This document shows, one piece after another, positions 1-6,578 of a stretch of DNA of 11,682 nucleotides. The notes beneath the pieces were generated by a model. That model did no database searches. It was given only the letters and a program-made list of their open reading frames with translations, and was not told the DNA's origin. Location: contig DQUR01000106.1 of NCBI GenBank assembly GCA_015662175.1, positions 1 through 11,682 on the forward strand, given 5' to 3'. The stretch is from Thermococcus paralvinellae (lineage in GTDB: Archaea > Methanobacteriota_B > Thermococci > Thermococcales > Thermococcaceae). A program made the translations under genes and the position numbers. Positions within the stretch are counted from its first letter, which is position 1. Each line of letters starts with the position of its first letter.

Positions 1-265
1 CACTCCTGAGCTTATACCTCACCAAATACCTCCCCCTCTCAAATTCTTCCTCGCTCTCTAGGACTTCAACTGGCTCAACATCCAATCCAAACTTCATGGC
101 TTCCCACTTTATGTCCTCAAAGTAATCGTAAAGCCCGCAGGTTTTACAGAATGAACCGTCAAACTCAATGATAACCTCGTCCCTCTCAGCCTTGATAATT
201 TTAGCCTGTGCTTCACTCCCATGATATTTGTTAAACTCCTCGATGACTTTCCTTAGGGCTTCCAT
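1..265 (-). CDS. Small CxxC protein of unknown function (3' end outside window)
   Basis: This is the N-terminal 88 residues of a minus-strand gene that runs off the left edge. It begins at ATG 265, with the ribosome binding site AAGGTGAGG just upstream and an in-frame TAA before that, so the start is well fixed. The protein begins MEALRKVIEEFNKYHG and is acidic, with an amphipathic N-terminal helix. A beta strand (about residues 29-36) leads into C40-K-T-C43, then a predicted helix and a charged segment. The strand-CxxC-helix pattern is loosely like the C-terminal Fe-S domain of NifU proteins, but this is only a visual resemblance; I do not recognise the family. The single CxxC could bind metal or be redox-active (inference). 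It is divergent from the lhr helicase with about 90 bases between the two starts. Confidence 0.8.
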   Translation of the reverse strand, partial: MEALRKVIEEFNKYHGSEAQAKIIKAERDEVIIEFDGSFCKTCGLYDYFEDIKWEAMKFGLDVEPVEVLESEEEFERGRYLVRYKLRS

Positions 266-296
266 GCCCTCACCTTAATCAGGTTTAGTTTTTTGA

Positions 297-310
297 TTTA
301 AAAAGTTTAT
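297..310 (-). promoter_or_regulatory. Predicted BRE/TATA promoter of the CxxC gene
   Basis: On the minus strand the sequence reads ATAAACTTTTTAAA, an A-rich BRE followed by a TATA-like box. It is centred about 36 bases upstream of ATG 265. The predicted transcription start near 276 leaves a short leader that still contains the AAGGTGAGG ribosome binding site. Confidence 0.5.
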
Positions 311-320
311 TAGACCAACC

Positions 321-334
321 GAAGGGTTTAAAAA
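321..334 (+). promoter_or_regulatory. Predicted BRE/TATA promoter of the lhr helicase
   Basis: GAAGGGTTTAAAAA is a good match to the Thermococcales BRE plus TATA arrangement. The box centre is only about 27 bases upstream of ATG 358, so the predicted start falls within a few bases of the ATG and gives a near-leaderless mRNA. The AAAAGG at 344-349 would then lie outside the transcript, unless a weaker upstream TATA (about 297-305) is used. Confidence 0.5.
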
Positions 335-357
335 CCAAACCCTAAAAGGTTAGCCCG

Positions 358-2952
358 ATGATAAGGTTTGCCCAGAGGGAATACACCGACGAAGAGATTT
401 ATGGAATACTGGTTGATCCGGTTAGAGAGTGGTTTAGACGAAAGTTTGGGACATTCACACCCCCTCAGAGATACGCGATCATTGAGATTCACAAAGGAGA
501 AAACGTTTTAATTTCCTCACCAACGGGAAGCGGTAAAACACTCTCAGCTTTTCTTGCCGCCATAAATGAGCTTATTCTCCTTGGGAAGGAGGGCGAGCTT
601 GAGGACAGAATTTATGTTCTCTATGTTTCGCCCCTCAGAGCTTTAAACAACGACATTAGGAGAAACCTGGAAGAACCACTCAGGGAAATTAGGGAAGTTG
701 CTCAAAAGATGGGCTACGACTTGCCAGAAATAAGGGTCGCCGTGAGGACAAGTGATACAACAAGCTACGAAAAGCAGAAGATGACCAAAAAGCCACCTCA
801 CATCCTAATTACAACCCCAGAGAGCTTGGCCATAGCTTTAAACGCTCCAAAGTTCAGTCAATGCTTAAAAACGGTCAAATATGTTATAGTTGACGAAGTC
901 CATGCATTGGCTGAAAATAAGCGCGGTTCTCACCTGGCCTTAAGTCTTGAAAGGTTGCAAAACTTGGCTGGAAACTTTGTCAGGATTGGGCTTAGTGCAA
1001 CAATACATCCCCTCGAAGAGGTAGCGAAGTTCGTTTTCGGCTTCAACGATGATGGGACCCCTCGCCCCGGTTTGATTGTTGATGTCTCCTTTGCCAAAAA
1101 GACGGAAATTAAAGTGGAAAGTGTTGTTAATGATTTAGTTTACACGGATGCAGCAACACTGAGTGAAGCTTTGTATAAGCGCTTAGATGCACTCATTGAG
1201 CAGCACAGAACCACCCTCATCTTCACCAATACAAGGAGCGGCGCTGAGAGGGTTGCTTACCATCTGAAAAAGAGGTTTCCAAAATATACCGAGCTGATAG
1301 GGGCTCATCACTCAAGCCTCTCGAGGGATGTCCGCCTGGAGGTGGAGGAAAAGCTGAAGAGAGGGGAGATAAAAGCGGTTTGTACTTCAACAAGTTTGGA
1401 GTTGGGAATAGATATCGGGAGCATAGATTTAGTTGTTCTAATAGGCTCTCCCAAGAGCGTTAATAGAGCGTTGCAAAGGATTGGGAGGGCTGGTCATAGA
1501 TTGCACGACGTCAGCAAAGGGGTTATTTTAGTCCTAGACAGGGACGACCTTGTTGAATGTACGGTTTTAGCTCACAACGCGAGAAATAGGCGCTTGGATA
1601 GGGTTAAAATCCCACAAAATCCCCTTGATGTCCTTGTTCAGCACTTGTTGGGCATGGCACTTGAAAAGGTTTGGGACGTTGAAGAGGCTTATAGACTTGT
1701 GAGGAGGGCTTATCCTTACCGTAACTTGAGTTTTGAAGACTTCATAAGCGTTTTGAGATACTTAGCTGGAGAGTACGCTGGCCTGGAGGAGAAGAAGGTT
1801 TACGCCAAGATCTGGCTCGAGAATGGGAAGTTTGGAAGAAGGGGCAAGATGACGAGAGCTATCTACTACATGAACGTTGGAACAATTCCCGACGAAGCTA
1901 AAATTGAGGTTTACACCCTCGATAAGAGATTCATCGGGACTGTGGAGGAGGAGTTCGCTGAAAGATTAATGCCGGGGGATATTTTCGTCTTAGCTGGAAG
2001 GACCTATGAGTTCAAGAAATCGAGGGGAAACAGGATTTATGTTGAGCCAAAGGAGGGAGCAAAGCCCACTATTCCTGCTTGGTTCTCTGAGATGCTACCT
2101 TTGAGCTTTGACTTAGCTTTGGATGTACAGCGCTTTAGAAGAGAGGTTAAGGAACTGCTTAACAATGGAAGAGCCGAAAGCTTTCTGATGGAGAAATATC
2201 AGATTGATGAGAAAGCGGCAAAGGCAATCTTGGGATATTTCAGGGAGCAGGCAAAGTACTCCACAATTCCAGACGATGAAACCCTTTTGATTGAGGAGGT
2301 TTTGGAGGGGAGAAGGGCAAAGTACTTCTTCCACACGCTAATAGGAAGGAGGGCAAATGAAGCTTTGAGCAGGGCTTTTGCATATCTCATAAGCAAAAGG
2401 AAAAGATGCAACGTTGGAATTGCCATAAGCGATAATGGCTTTATGTTGATTTTGCCGGGAGAGAAAAGATTGAGTGAGGAGGAAATCAGAGCTTTATTCC
2501 AGCTTGAAGATTTGAGGGGAACGCTAAAGAATGCTTTGGACAACACGGAGCTGTTGAAGAGGCGTTTTAGGCACGTCGCTAATAGGGGGCTTTTAATTCT
2601 GAGGAGATACATGGGGAGGAAGAAGAGCCTTGGCAGACAGCAACTTAATGCCCAAACTCTTCTTCGCTTGTTAAAGAAGAACTACCCGGACTTCCCACTT
2701 CTCAAAGAGGTTTATCGCGAAATAATGGAGGACAAAATGGACATTGAAAATGCGGAGCTGTTTTTGAGCTGGGTCAGAGAGAGAAAGATAAAAATTGTTT
2801 TTGAACGAAATGAACTGCCAAGTCCATTCGCCTTCAACCTTGAGGTTATCGGGGCTAGTGATGTCGTGCTTATGGAGGACAGGAGGGAGCTGATTAAACA
2901 GTTACACAGGAAGATAATGGCTATGATTGAAAGCCTGAGCGAAAAGGGATAA
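358..2952 (+). CDS. lhr: Lhr-type superfamily 2 ATP-dependent helicase
   Basis: An 864-residue large helicase-related protein (Lhr core, COG1201), a 3'-5' nucleic-acid translocase family implicated in archaea in DNA repair and RNA metabolism. Superfamily 2 motifs appear in order: motif I SPTGSGKT (54-61), DEVH box (179-182), motif III SAT (213-215), motif IV FTNTRSGAE (289-297), motif V TSLELGIDIG (345-354) and motif VI QRIGRAGH (373-380). The C-terminal half holds the winged-helix and Lhr-specific domain, including WFSEMLPLSFDLA, so the protein has the usual Lhr-core length with no visible defect. Thermococcales carry more than one Lhr lineage (aLhr1, aLhr2); I cannot assign which from the sequence alone. 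ATG 358 is the first start after the promoter. The gene converges with the glycerate kinase gene, with 26 bases between stops and only a weak TTTTCT tract (2960-2965) as a terminator. Confidence 0.95.
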   Translation: MIRFAQREYTDEEIYGILVDPVREWFRRKFGTFTPPQRYAIIEIHKGENVLISSPTGSGKTLSAFLAAINELILLGKEGELEDRIYVLYVSPLRALNNDIRRNLEEPLREIREVAQKMGYDLPEIRVAVRTSDTTSYEKQKMTKKPPHILITTPESLAIALNAPKFSQCLKTVKYVIVDEVHALAENKRGSHLALSLERLQNLAGNFVRIGLSATIHPLEEVAKFVFGFNDDGTPRPGLIVDVSFAKKTEIKVESVVNDLVYTDAATLSEALYKRLDALIEQHRTTLIFTNTRSGAERVAYHLKKRFPKYTELIGAHHSSLSRDVRLEVEEKLKRGEIKAVCTSTSLELGIDIGSIDLVVLIGSPKSVNRALQRIGRAGHRLHDVSKGVILVLDRDDLVECTVLAHNARNRRLDRVKIPQNPLDVLVQHLLGMALEKVWDVEEAYRLVRRAYPYRNLSFEDFISVLRYLAGEYAGLEEKKVYAKIWLENGKFGRRGKMTRAIYYMNVGTIPDEAKIEVYTLDKRFIGTVEEEFAERLMPGDIFVLAGRTYEFKKSRGNRIYVEPKEGAKPTIPAWFSEMLPLSFDLALDVQRFRREVKELLNNGRAESFLMEKYQIDEKAAKAILGYFREQAKYSTIPDDETLLIEEVLEGRRAKYFFHTLIGRRANEALSRAFAYLISKRKRCNVGIAISDNGFMLILPGEKRLSEEEIRALFQLEDLRGTLKNALDNTELLKRRFRHVANRGLLILRRYMGRKKSLGRQQLNAQTLLRLLKKNYPDFPLLKEVYREIMEDKMDIENAELFLSWVRERKIKIVFERNELPSPFAFNLEVIGASDVVLMEDRRELIKQLHRKIMAMIESLSEKG

Positions 2953-2978
2953 TCACTCCTTTTCTACATGCCTTGCCA

Positions 2979-4331
2979 TTAACCTCCTACATCCCCCACT
3001 CCAATAACAGCTATAAAAATCGAATTAACATTCGTCCTTGTTGGTCCTGTGATGAGCAGGGCTTTCGCCTTTTTCAGGGCATCGTAAGAGCTGTGAGTTG
3101 CTAGATATTCCTCAACATCAATGCCCTCCTTTTTCAAAACATCGAGAGTGTAACTGTCCACCAATCCGCCAGCGGCATCCGTGGGGCCGTCAGTCCCATC
3201 CGTATCCATTGCCAAAACTGCCGTTCCCCTCAATCCGGAGATTTTTCTGGCTATACTTAGGGCAAATTCTTGGTTAGGCCCACCTAAACCCGCTTTTCCT
3301 AAAATCGTTACCGTTGTCTCTCCTCCAGCTATTAACACCACGGGCTTCTCAAAAGGTCTGTTCCTGTGGTAAATCTCTTCTATGATTGAGCCCAAAGCTA
3401 TAGCAACGTCTTTTGCTTCTCCCTCAAGTGTTGTCGTTAAGATGTATGCTTTTAGACCAAGTTCTTCCGCCTTCCTCTTTGCACTCTCACAGGCTATTGA
3501 AACACCACCAATTATAAAGTTGTGAACATTTGGTAGATCTTCTTTAAGAGTCTCCTCAACCTCACCTTTAAGACCCATCTCTATGTATCTTCTGACACTC
3601 CCCGGAACCTTATCCCATATGCCATAGACTTTCAAAACTCTGCGTGCATCTTCAAAGGTCGTTGGGTCTTTAACCGTCGGCCCAGACGCTATTGCCTCCA
3701 AAGGATCCCCAACAACATCTGAAAGAATCAAGCTTATCAGTGTTCCTTTCACAAGTTTAGCCAATTTTCCACCCTTAACCTTTGAAATGTGCTTCCTTAC
3801 GGTATTGATCTCATAAATTTTCGCACCGCTCTTCAGGAGGAGTTCATTTGTCTTTATCTTGTCTTCCAGGCTTATTCCCTCTTCTGGCAGGCAGAATAAG
3901 GCCGAGCCACCGCCCGAGATAAGTACCAGGAGGATATCATCTTTGTCAACCTTTTTAGCAAGTTCAACACCAGCTAAAGCTCCCTTCATTGAGTTTTCAT
4001 CCGGAACTGGGTGTCCAGCCTCAATGACCTTTATTTTTTTCAGTGGAAGTGCATAACCATACTTTGTAATGGCAACTCCTTCTTCAAGTTTATCCCCGAG
4101 AATATCTTCAACAGCTTTAGCCATTGAACAGGCAGCTTTTCCGAAAGCCAAAACGTAAATTTTGCCTTTAACCGGGAACTCCCTTTCCCTGACAATAAGC
4201 TTATTACCCTTCAGTTTCAGAGCTCTGCTGACTGCCTCGTAAGGGTCTGAACTTTTTATTGCCTCTTCCATCAGGGTTAGGGCAATCCTCTTAGCTTCAA
4301 CATCACCATGGCTTAGAAGGTTAGTATCCAT
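2979..4331 (-). CDS. Glycerate 2-kinase, MOFRL family
   Basis: A 450-residue ATP-dependent glycerate kinase (N-terminal DUF4147 domain plus C-terminal MOFRL domain). In archaea it phosphorylates D-glycerate, usually to 2-phosphoglycerate, feeding lower glycolysis; it is cytoplasmic. Visible motifs, counted from ATG 4331, are GHPVPDENS (106-114), ISGGGSAL (138-145), LSDVVGDPLEAIASGPTV (203-220), GGETTV (336-341), GGPNQEFALS (350-359), the MOFRL signature DTDGTDGPTDAAGG (376-389), and TGPTRTNVNSI (428-438). The length fits the family. I chose ATG 4331 because GGTGGT lies four bases upstream, the same spacing as in neighbouring genes; an in-frame TTG at 4343 would overlap that site. It is transcribed alone, with lhr convergent downstream. 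Any functional link with RuBisCO, which makes 3-phosphoglycerate, is only metabolic proximity. Confidence 0.93.
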   Translation of the reverse strand: MDTNLLSHGDVEAKRIALTLMEEAIKSSDPYEAVSRALKLKGNKLIVREREFPVKGKIYVLAFGKAACSMAKAVEDILGDKLEEGVAITKYGYALPLKKIKVIEAGHPVPDENSMKGALAGVELAKKVDKDDILLVLISGGGSALFCLPEEGISLEDKIKTNELLLKSGAKIYEINTVRKHISKVKGGKLAKLVKGTLISLILSDVVGDPLEAIASGPTVKDPTTFEDARRVLKVYGIWDKVPGSVRRYIEMGLKGEVEETLKEDLPNVHNFIIGGVSIACESAKRKAEELGLKAYILTTTLEGEAKDVAIALGSIIEEIYHRNRPFEKPVVLIAGGETTVTILGKAGLGGPNQEFALSIARKISGLRGTAVLAMDTDGTDGPTDAAGGLVDSYTLDVLKKEGIDVEEYLATHSSYDALKKAKALLITGPTRTNVNSIFIAVIGVGDVGG

Positions 4332-4360
4332 AACCACCACCAAATGAATTTTGGAAAAAG

Positions 4361-4378
4361 AAGTAAAAAGTTTTGGGC
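4361..4378 (-). promoter_or_regulatory. Predicted promoter of the glycerate kinase gene
   Basis: On the minus strand the sequence reads GCCCAAAACTTTTTACTT, with A-rich bases before a TATA-like CTTTTTAC. Its position predicts a transcription start near 4342, about ten bases before ATG 4331, leaving the GGTGGT ribosome binding site in a short leader. Confidence 0.45.
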
Positions 4379-4439
4379 TTAAAGTAAGGATTGGGATTAT
4401 TCCCGCTGCTAAGTGCCAAGGTCAAGAGGAGGTAACAGT

Positions 4440-4484
4440 GATATCAAAAATTATCAAGTTATAAGGGATAAACAATGAGATCCC
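4440..4484 (-). terminator. Possible hairpin and T-run after the frameshifted gene
   Basis: Immediately after the stop codon at 4485, on the minus strand, GGGAT (complement of 4480-4484) can pair with ATCCC (complement of 4465-4469) around a 10-base loop. A TTTTT tract follows (complement of 4446-4450). The stem is short, so this is a weak candidate. Archaeal termination may use the T-run alone. Confidence 0.35.
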
Positions 4485-5091
4485 TCAATCCAGCATTCCC
4501 AAAATCTTGTCAACTTCATTTGCTATCTCAGTGTCAAACAGGTAAATCGTTGGCAAAAGCCACCAGATACGGTAGTTGTGAATTCTACCTTCTTCTCCGT
4601 AGTATTGAAATATAAACCTACCAAAACCTGTTAAATCCCGGTGGATATCTCTAACTTCTCTGAGAACTCTTCTAACTTTTGGCGGATATTCCTCATAAGG
4701 CAGCGGAATGCTTTTTATAAATACGTTATCTTTGTAGAAGTCTGTAGTTAAGCCTATGCTGTTAACATGCTCTTTTGCTAGTGGATAAGTTCGTTCTTCC
4801 TCCTCAAGCCAGAGGACTAGGTAAGGATGACCCCTCTTAATGACTATCTTGGCTAAAAGTCTTGTATTTTTTGGAATTTCATGTTGTGTCTTTGTAACAT
4901 GATAACTCTTTCCTTCAAGAGTATATTCTTCCCCTTCCTTTCTCTCCCCGACTCCGGAGACAAAGTATGCCCTCACCTTCTATTGTTCCCAAATGTAAAT
5001 CATAGCCCCATGCCTTTAAGTCCTTGAATTTAAATCTCCTTTCTGCTGGCACTACTCCAGAATTCTCAACTATGTAGTATCCCTCAAGCAT
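4485..5091 (-). pseudogene. Unrecognised conserved-looking protein gene broken by one frameshift
   Basis: Two overlapping minus-strand reading frames look like halves of one gene. The 5' half starts at ATG 5091, with GGTGA eight bases upstream and a promoter in front, and reads MLEGYYIVEN through LHLGTIEG. The 3' half continues in the next frame as RAYFVSGVGERKEGEEY and ends at TGA 4485, finishing NYRIWWLLPTIYLF...GMLD. Skipping one G near 4974-4977 (GAA GGT [G] AGG GCA) joins them into a 201-residue protein. The 607-base span equals 201 codons plus stop plus one base. Unshifted, the 5' frame ends at a TGA at 4915; the 3' frame is preceded by a TAG and has only a poor GTG start at 4976. The protein is rich in aromatic and charged residues, with no signal peptide or membrane segment; I do not recognise its family. 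It may be a decayed gene, a sequencing error or, less likely, recoding. No homopolymer run marks the break. Confidence 0.7.
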
Positions 5092-5126
5092 TTTTTCTTC
5101 ACCAAATGTTAATAAAATAAAACGAG

Positions 5127-5140
5127 TATTTAAATTTTTG
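5127..5140 (-). promoter_or_regulatory. Predicted promoter of the frameshifted gene
   Basis: CAAAAATTTAAATA on the minus strand is a strong BRE/TATA match, with a predicted start near 5108 and a leader carrying GGTGA before ATG 5091. It begins two bases after the D box of the candidate C/D RNA, so the guide RNA and this promoter are packed end to end. The good promoter suggests the broken gene is still transcribed. Confidence 0.6.
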
Positions 5141-5198
5141 GTCAGCACTTAAAATCCTCATCATCCTATCATCAGCGCTGCGCGGGATCATCATCAAT
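5139..5198 (-). ncRNA. Candidate box C/D guide sRNA (2'-O-methylation guide)
   Basis: On the minus strand the boxes occur in canonical order. C box ATGATGA is at 5194-5188, and a 12-base D' guide (TCCCGCGCAGCG) is at 5187-5176. D' box CTGA is at 5175-5172, with a 7-base spacer. C' box ATGATGA is at 5164-5158, a 12-base D guide (GGATTTTAAGTG) is at 5157-5146, and D box CTGA is at 5145-5142. Both boxes C and both boxes D are perfect matches, and both guides have the 12-base length typical of archaeal C/D sRNAs. The 5' half overlaps the last codons of the DUF371 gene, whose TGA stop lies inside D'. The D guide fits an anticodon arm of the tRNA-Leu(UAA) type. Flanking UUG and CCAA could form a short terminal stem. 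Caveat: the GAT Asp codons make the first C box cheap, but the C'/D half lies past the stop codon. Ends are approximate. Confidence 0.68.
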
Positions 5199-5606
5199 GA
5201 TTAGTTCAATGATAACTTTTTGGTTTGGATTTTTTAACTTTTCAATTATTTTTCTGTCAACGTCTTTAGCTGCTTTGGTTGCCTTAATTGCAAGGGTTCG
5301 TCCATCAATGTAACTGCTTTTTCGTATGACCATTGAAACGTCGTTTTCAAAAGTTAAACGTTCATCTCCAGAGGCCATTATCTCATCTACGAGATCATCA
5401 ACAATAATCCTAATTCTAACTTTTTTTCCGGATTTAAGAGCTCTTTTAAATTCCCCATTGAGTTCTTCTAAGCCCTTGTCAGCTTTGATACAAATTATAC
5501 AATCTCCCCTGGGAGTTAGAAAGTCTTCCTTCGTAATTTCTAGGGTTGATTTGTGAGTTGCCTTAACATTTTCATGGCCGTAACAGTGAATTATCTCCCT
5601 CATCAT
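5172..5606 (-). CDS. DUF371 family protein
   Basis: A 144-residue protein of the archaeal DUF371 family, whose function is not established. The family signature is clear at the N-terminus: YGHENVKATHKSTLEIT (9-25), then LTPRGDCIICIKADKG (30-45). A lysine-rich alpha/beta body follows, with an acidic C-terminus IDDDPAQR. There is no signal peptide or membrane segment, so it is probably cytoplasmic. The start is ATG 5606 or the adjacent ATG 5603. Neither has a Shine-Dalgarno sequence, but a TATA box about 25 bases upstream puts the transcription start almost on the first ATG, suggesting a leaderless mRNA. The 3' end overlaps the candidate box C/D RNA. The gene is divergent from rps17e, with 140 bases between starts. 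The frameshifted gene lies downstream with its own promoter. Confidence 0.88.
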   Translation of the reverse strand: MMREIIHCYGHENVKATHKSTLEITKEDFLTPRGDCIICIKADKGLEELNGEFKRALKSGKKVRIRIIVDDLVDEIMASGDERLTFENDVSMVIRKSSYIDGRTLAIKATKAAKDVDRKIIEKLKNPNQKVIIELIIDDDPAQR

Positions 5607-5624
5607 GGTTTAAACTCGACTGAG

Positions 5625-5637
5625 GGTTTATAAAAAT
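5625..5637 (-). promoter_or_regulatory. Predicted promoter of the DUF371 gene (leaderless)
   Basis: ATTTTTATAAACC on the minus strand contains a TATA box centred near 5630. The usual 25-base distance predicts a start at about 5605, on ATG 5606. This accounts for the lack of a ribosome binding site there. Confidence 0.5.
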
Positions 5638-5674
5638 AACACAAACGGGTTCATTAAGCCAGAAGTGAATCCCA

Positions 5675-5689
5675 CGAAAAGTTTAAAAC
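5675..5689 (+). promoter_or_regulatory. Strong BRE/TATA promoter of rps17e
   Basis: CGAAAAGTTTAAAAC is close to the ideal Thermococcales BRE plus TATA. The predicted start is near 5708-5712, giving a leader of about 35 bases with GGAGG at 5735-5739. A strong promoter suits a ribosomal protein gene. Confidence 0.7.
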
Positions 5690-5746
5690 AGATTTTTACC
5701 TGATTGAGCTATTGGACGTAATGTCAAGATAATCGGAGGGATGGGA

Positions 5747-5950
5747 ATGGGATGCATAAGGCAAGGTTTCATTAAAAGGGTTGCGAGAGAGCTCTTGAAT
5801 AGATATCCAAATGAGTTCACAACGGACTTTGAACATAACAAGAGGAAAGTGCAAGAATTAACAAATGTCACAAGTAAAACAATTAGAAACAGAATTGCAG
5901 GTTACTTGACAAAGCTAGTTAGGATGAAGCAAGAAGGAAAGATACTCTAA
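5747..5950 (+). CDS. rps17e: 30S ribosomal protein S17e
   Basis: A 67-residue archaeal and eukaryotic-type small-subunit ribosomal protein with no bacterial counterpart. It reads [20 protein letters not shown] and continues through [15 protein letters not shown] (residues 20-34) and [19 protein letters not shown], matching the family over its full length. I chose ATG 5747 rather than the in-frame ATG 5741 because GGAGG (5735-5739) then has a normal seven-base spacing, and because the family begins MGxIRQ. It is highly basic, as expected for an rRNA-binding protein. Its TAA stop (5948-5950) overlaps the stop codon of the convergent phr gene, so any transcription terminator must lie inside phr. 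It is a single-gene unit with its own strong promoter. Confidence 0.96.
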   Translation: MGCIRQGFIKRVARELLNRYPNEFTTDFEHNKRKVQELTNVTSKTIRNRIAGYLTKLVRMKQEGKIL

Positions 5951-6564
5951 ACTGTATATAACTCCCTCTTTATTCTTTTCAATTCATTAATGAATTCCTC
6001 TGGTAAGAAAGGTTCAATCTCCTTTAACAGCTTGTTAAACTCTTTTTCACTCTCCTGAGCTATTCTTCGCATTAAGTTTTCTATGTATGCCTCTATGAGA
6101 AGTCTTACTTCTTCCAGCTCCTGCTTTGCCCTCATGTGTTCAGATATTTTTTCCTCTATTTGCTTTAAAAACTCTGCAAGTTCTCGTACTTTAATTACCA
6201 TTGGTTCTTGTGACTTAATGAGTTCCTTTGCATGCTCATACTCCGCTGTCCTTCTTGGTACCGTTAGTTCATACATCTCCGTTCCAAAGAGGTAAGGTGT
6301 CAACAAAACTTCAAGTCTAAAGCCCCTCTTGATTGTGTAATACTTCCTTGGTCTGCCACGGGGTATCTTTTCAACTCTCCCTTCAATTAATCCTGCTCTC
6401 TCCAAAATCCTCAGATGTTCAAGAACTGCTTTTTGTCCCACACCAAGTTCTTGAGAGAGCTCACTAACGAAGTAAGGTTTCCTGGTGAGAAGTAAGAGGA
6501 TCCTACGCCTTGTTTCATTTCCAAGCACGTCGAGTAGTTTCCATCTCTCGTTATTTGATACCAT
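5947..6564 (-). CDS. phr: Phr-type heat-shock transcriptional repressor (ArsR-like winged helix)
   Basis: A 205-residue regulator closely resembling Pyrococcus furiosus Phr, which represses hsp20, an AAA+ ATPase gene and its own gene under normal growth and is released on heat shock. The N-terminal winged helix reads [17 protein letters not shown] (11-27). A recognition region [21 protein letters not shown] (30-50) follows, then the wing [16 protein letters not shown] (64-79). The middle [10 protein letters not shown] and LIKSQEP segments are typical of Phr, and residues about 120-185 are predicted to form the dimerising coiled coil. ATG 6564 is preceded by GGGGGTGA at normal spacing. The gene is monocistronic, with thymidine kinase upstream on the same strand. 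From memory, phr is also next to RuBisCO in T. kodakarensis, which supports orthology. Its stop is fused with that of rps17e. Confidence 0.88.
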   Translation of the reverse strand: MVSNNERWKLLDVLGNETRRRILLLLTRKPYFVSELSQELGVGQKAVLEHLRILERAGLIEGRVEKIPRGRPRKYYTIKRGFRLEVLLTPYLFGTEMYELTVPRRTAEYEHAKELIKSQEPMVIKVRELAEFLKQIEEKISEHMRAKQELEEVRLLIEAYIENLMRRIAQESEKEFNKLLKEIEPFLPEEFINELKRIKRELYTV

Positions 6565-6578
6565 TCTCTCACCCCCAC

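Noticed and set aside
2199..2612. 137-codon minus-strand reading frame inside lhr
   Set aside because: It is antisense to the conserved Lhr C-terminal region, has a low-complexity Leu/Ser-rich composition, and has no promoter or ribosome binding site.
3047..3053. Perfect GTGATGA C-box-like heptamer on the plus strand; a similar one at 7228-7234
   Set aside because: No CTGA follows at about 12 bases in either case, and both lie inside well-supported coding regions on the other strand.
4426..4464. Tiny plus-strand reading frame: GAGGAGGT ribosome binding site, then GTG and eight codons to TAA
   Set aside because: The binding site is strong and correctly spaced, but eight codons with no recognised peptide and no clear promoter are weak support. 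It could be a leader peptide or a remnant, but nothing downstream on the plus strand would be controlled by it.
4381..4484. About 100 bases without a gene between the glycerate kinase promoter and the frameshifted gene
   Set aside because: I looked for tRNA, C/D boxes and riboswitch-like folds. Only small inverted repeats (GGGATTATTCCC at 4393-4404; GGGAT/ATCCC at 4465-4484) were seen, not enough for an RNA gene.
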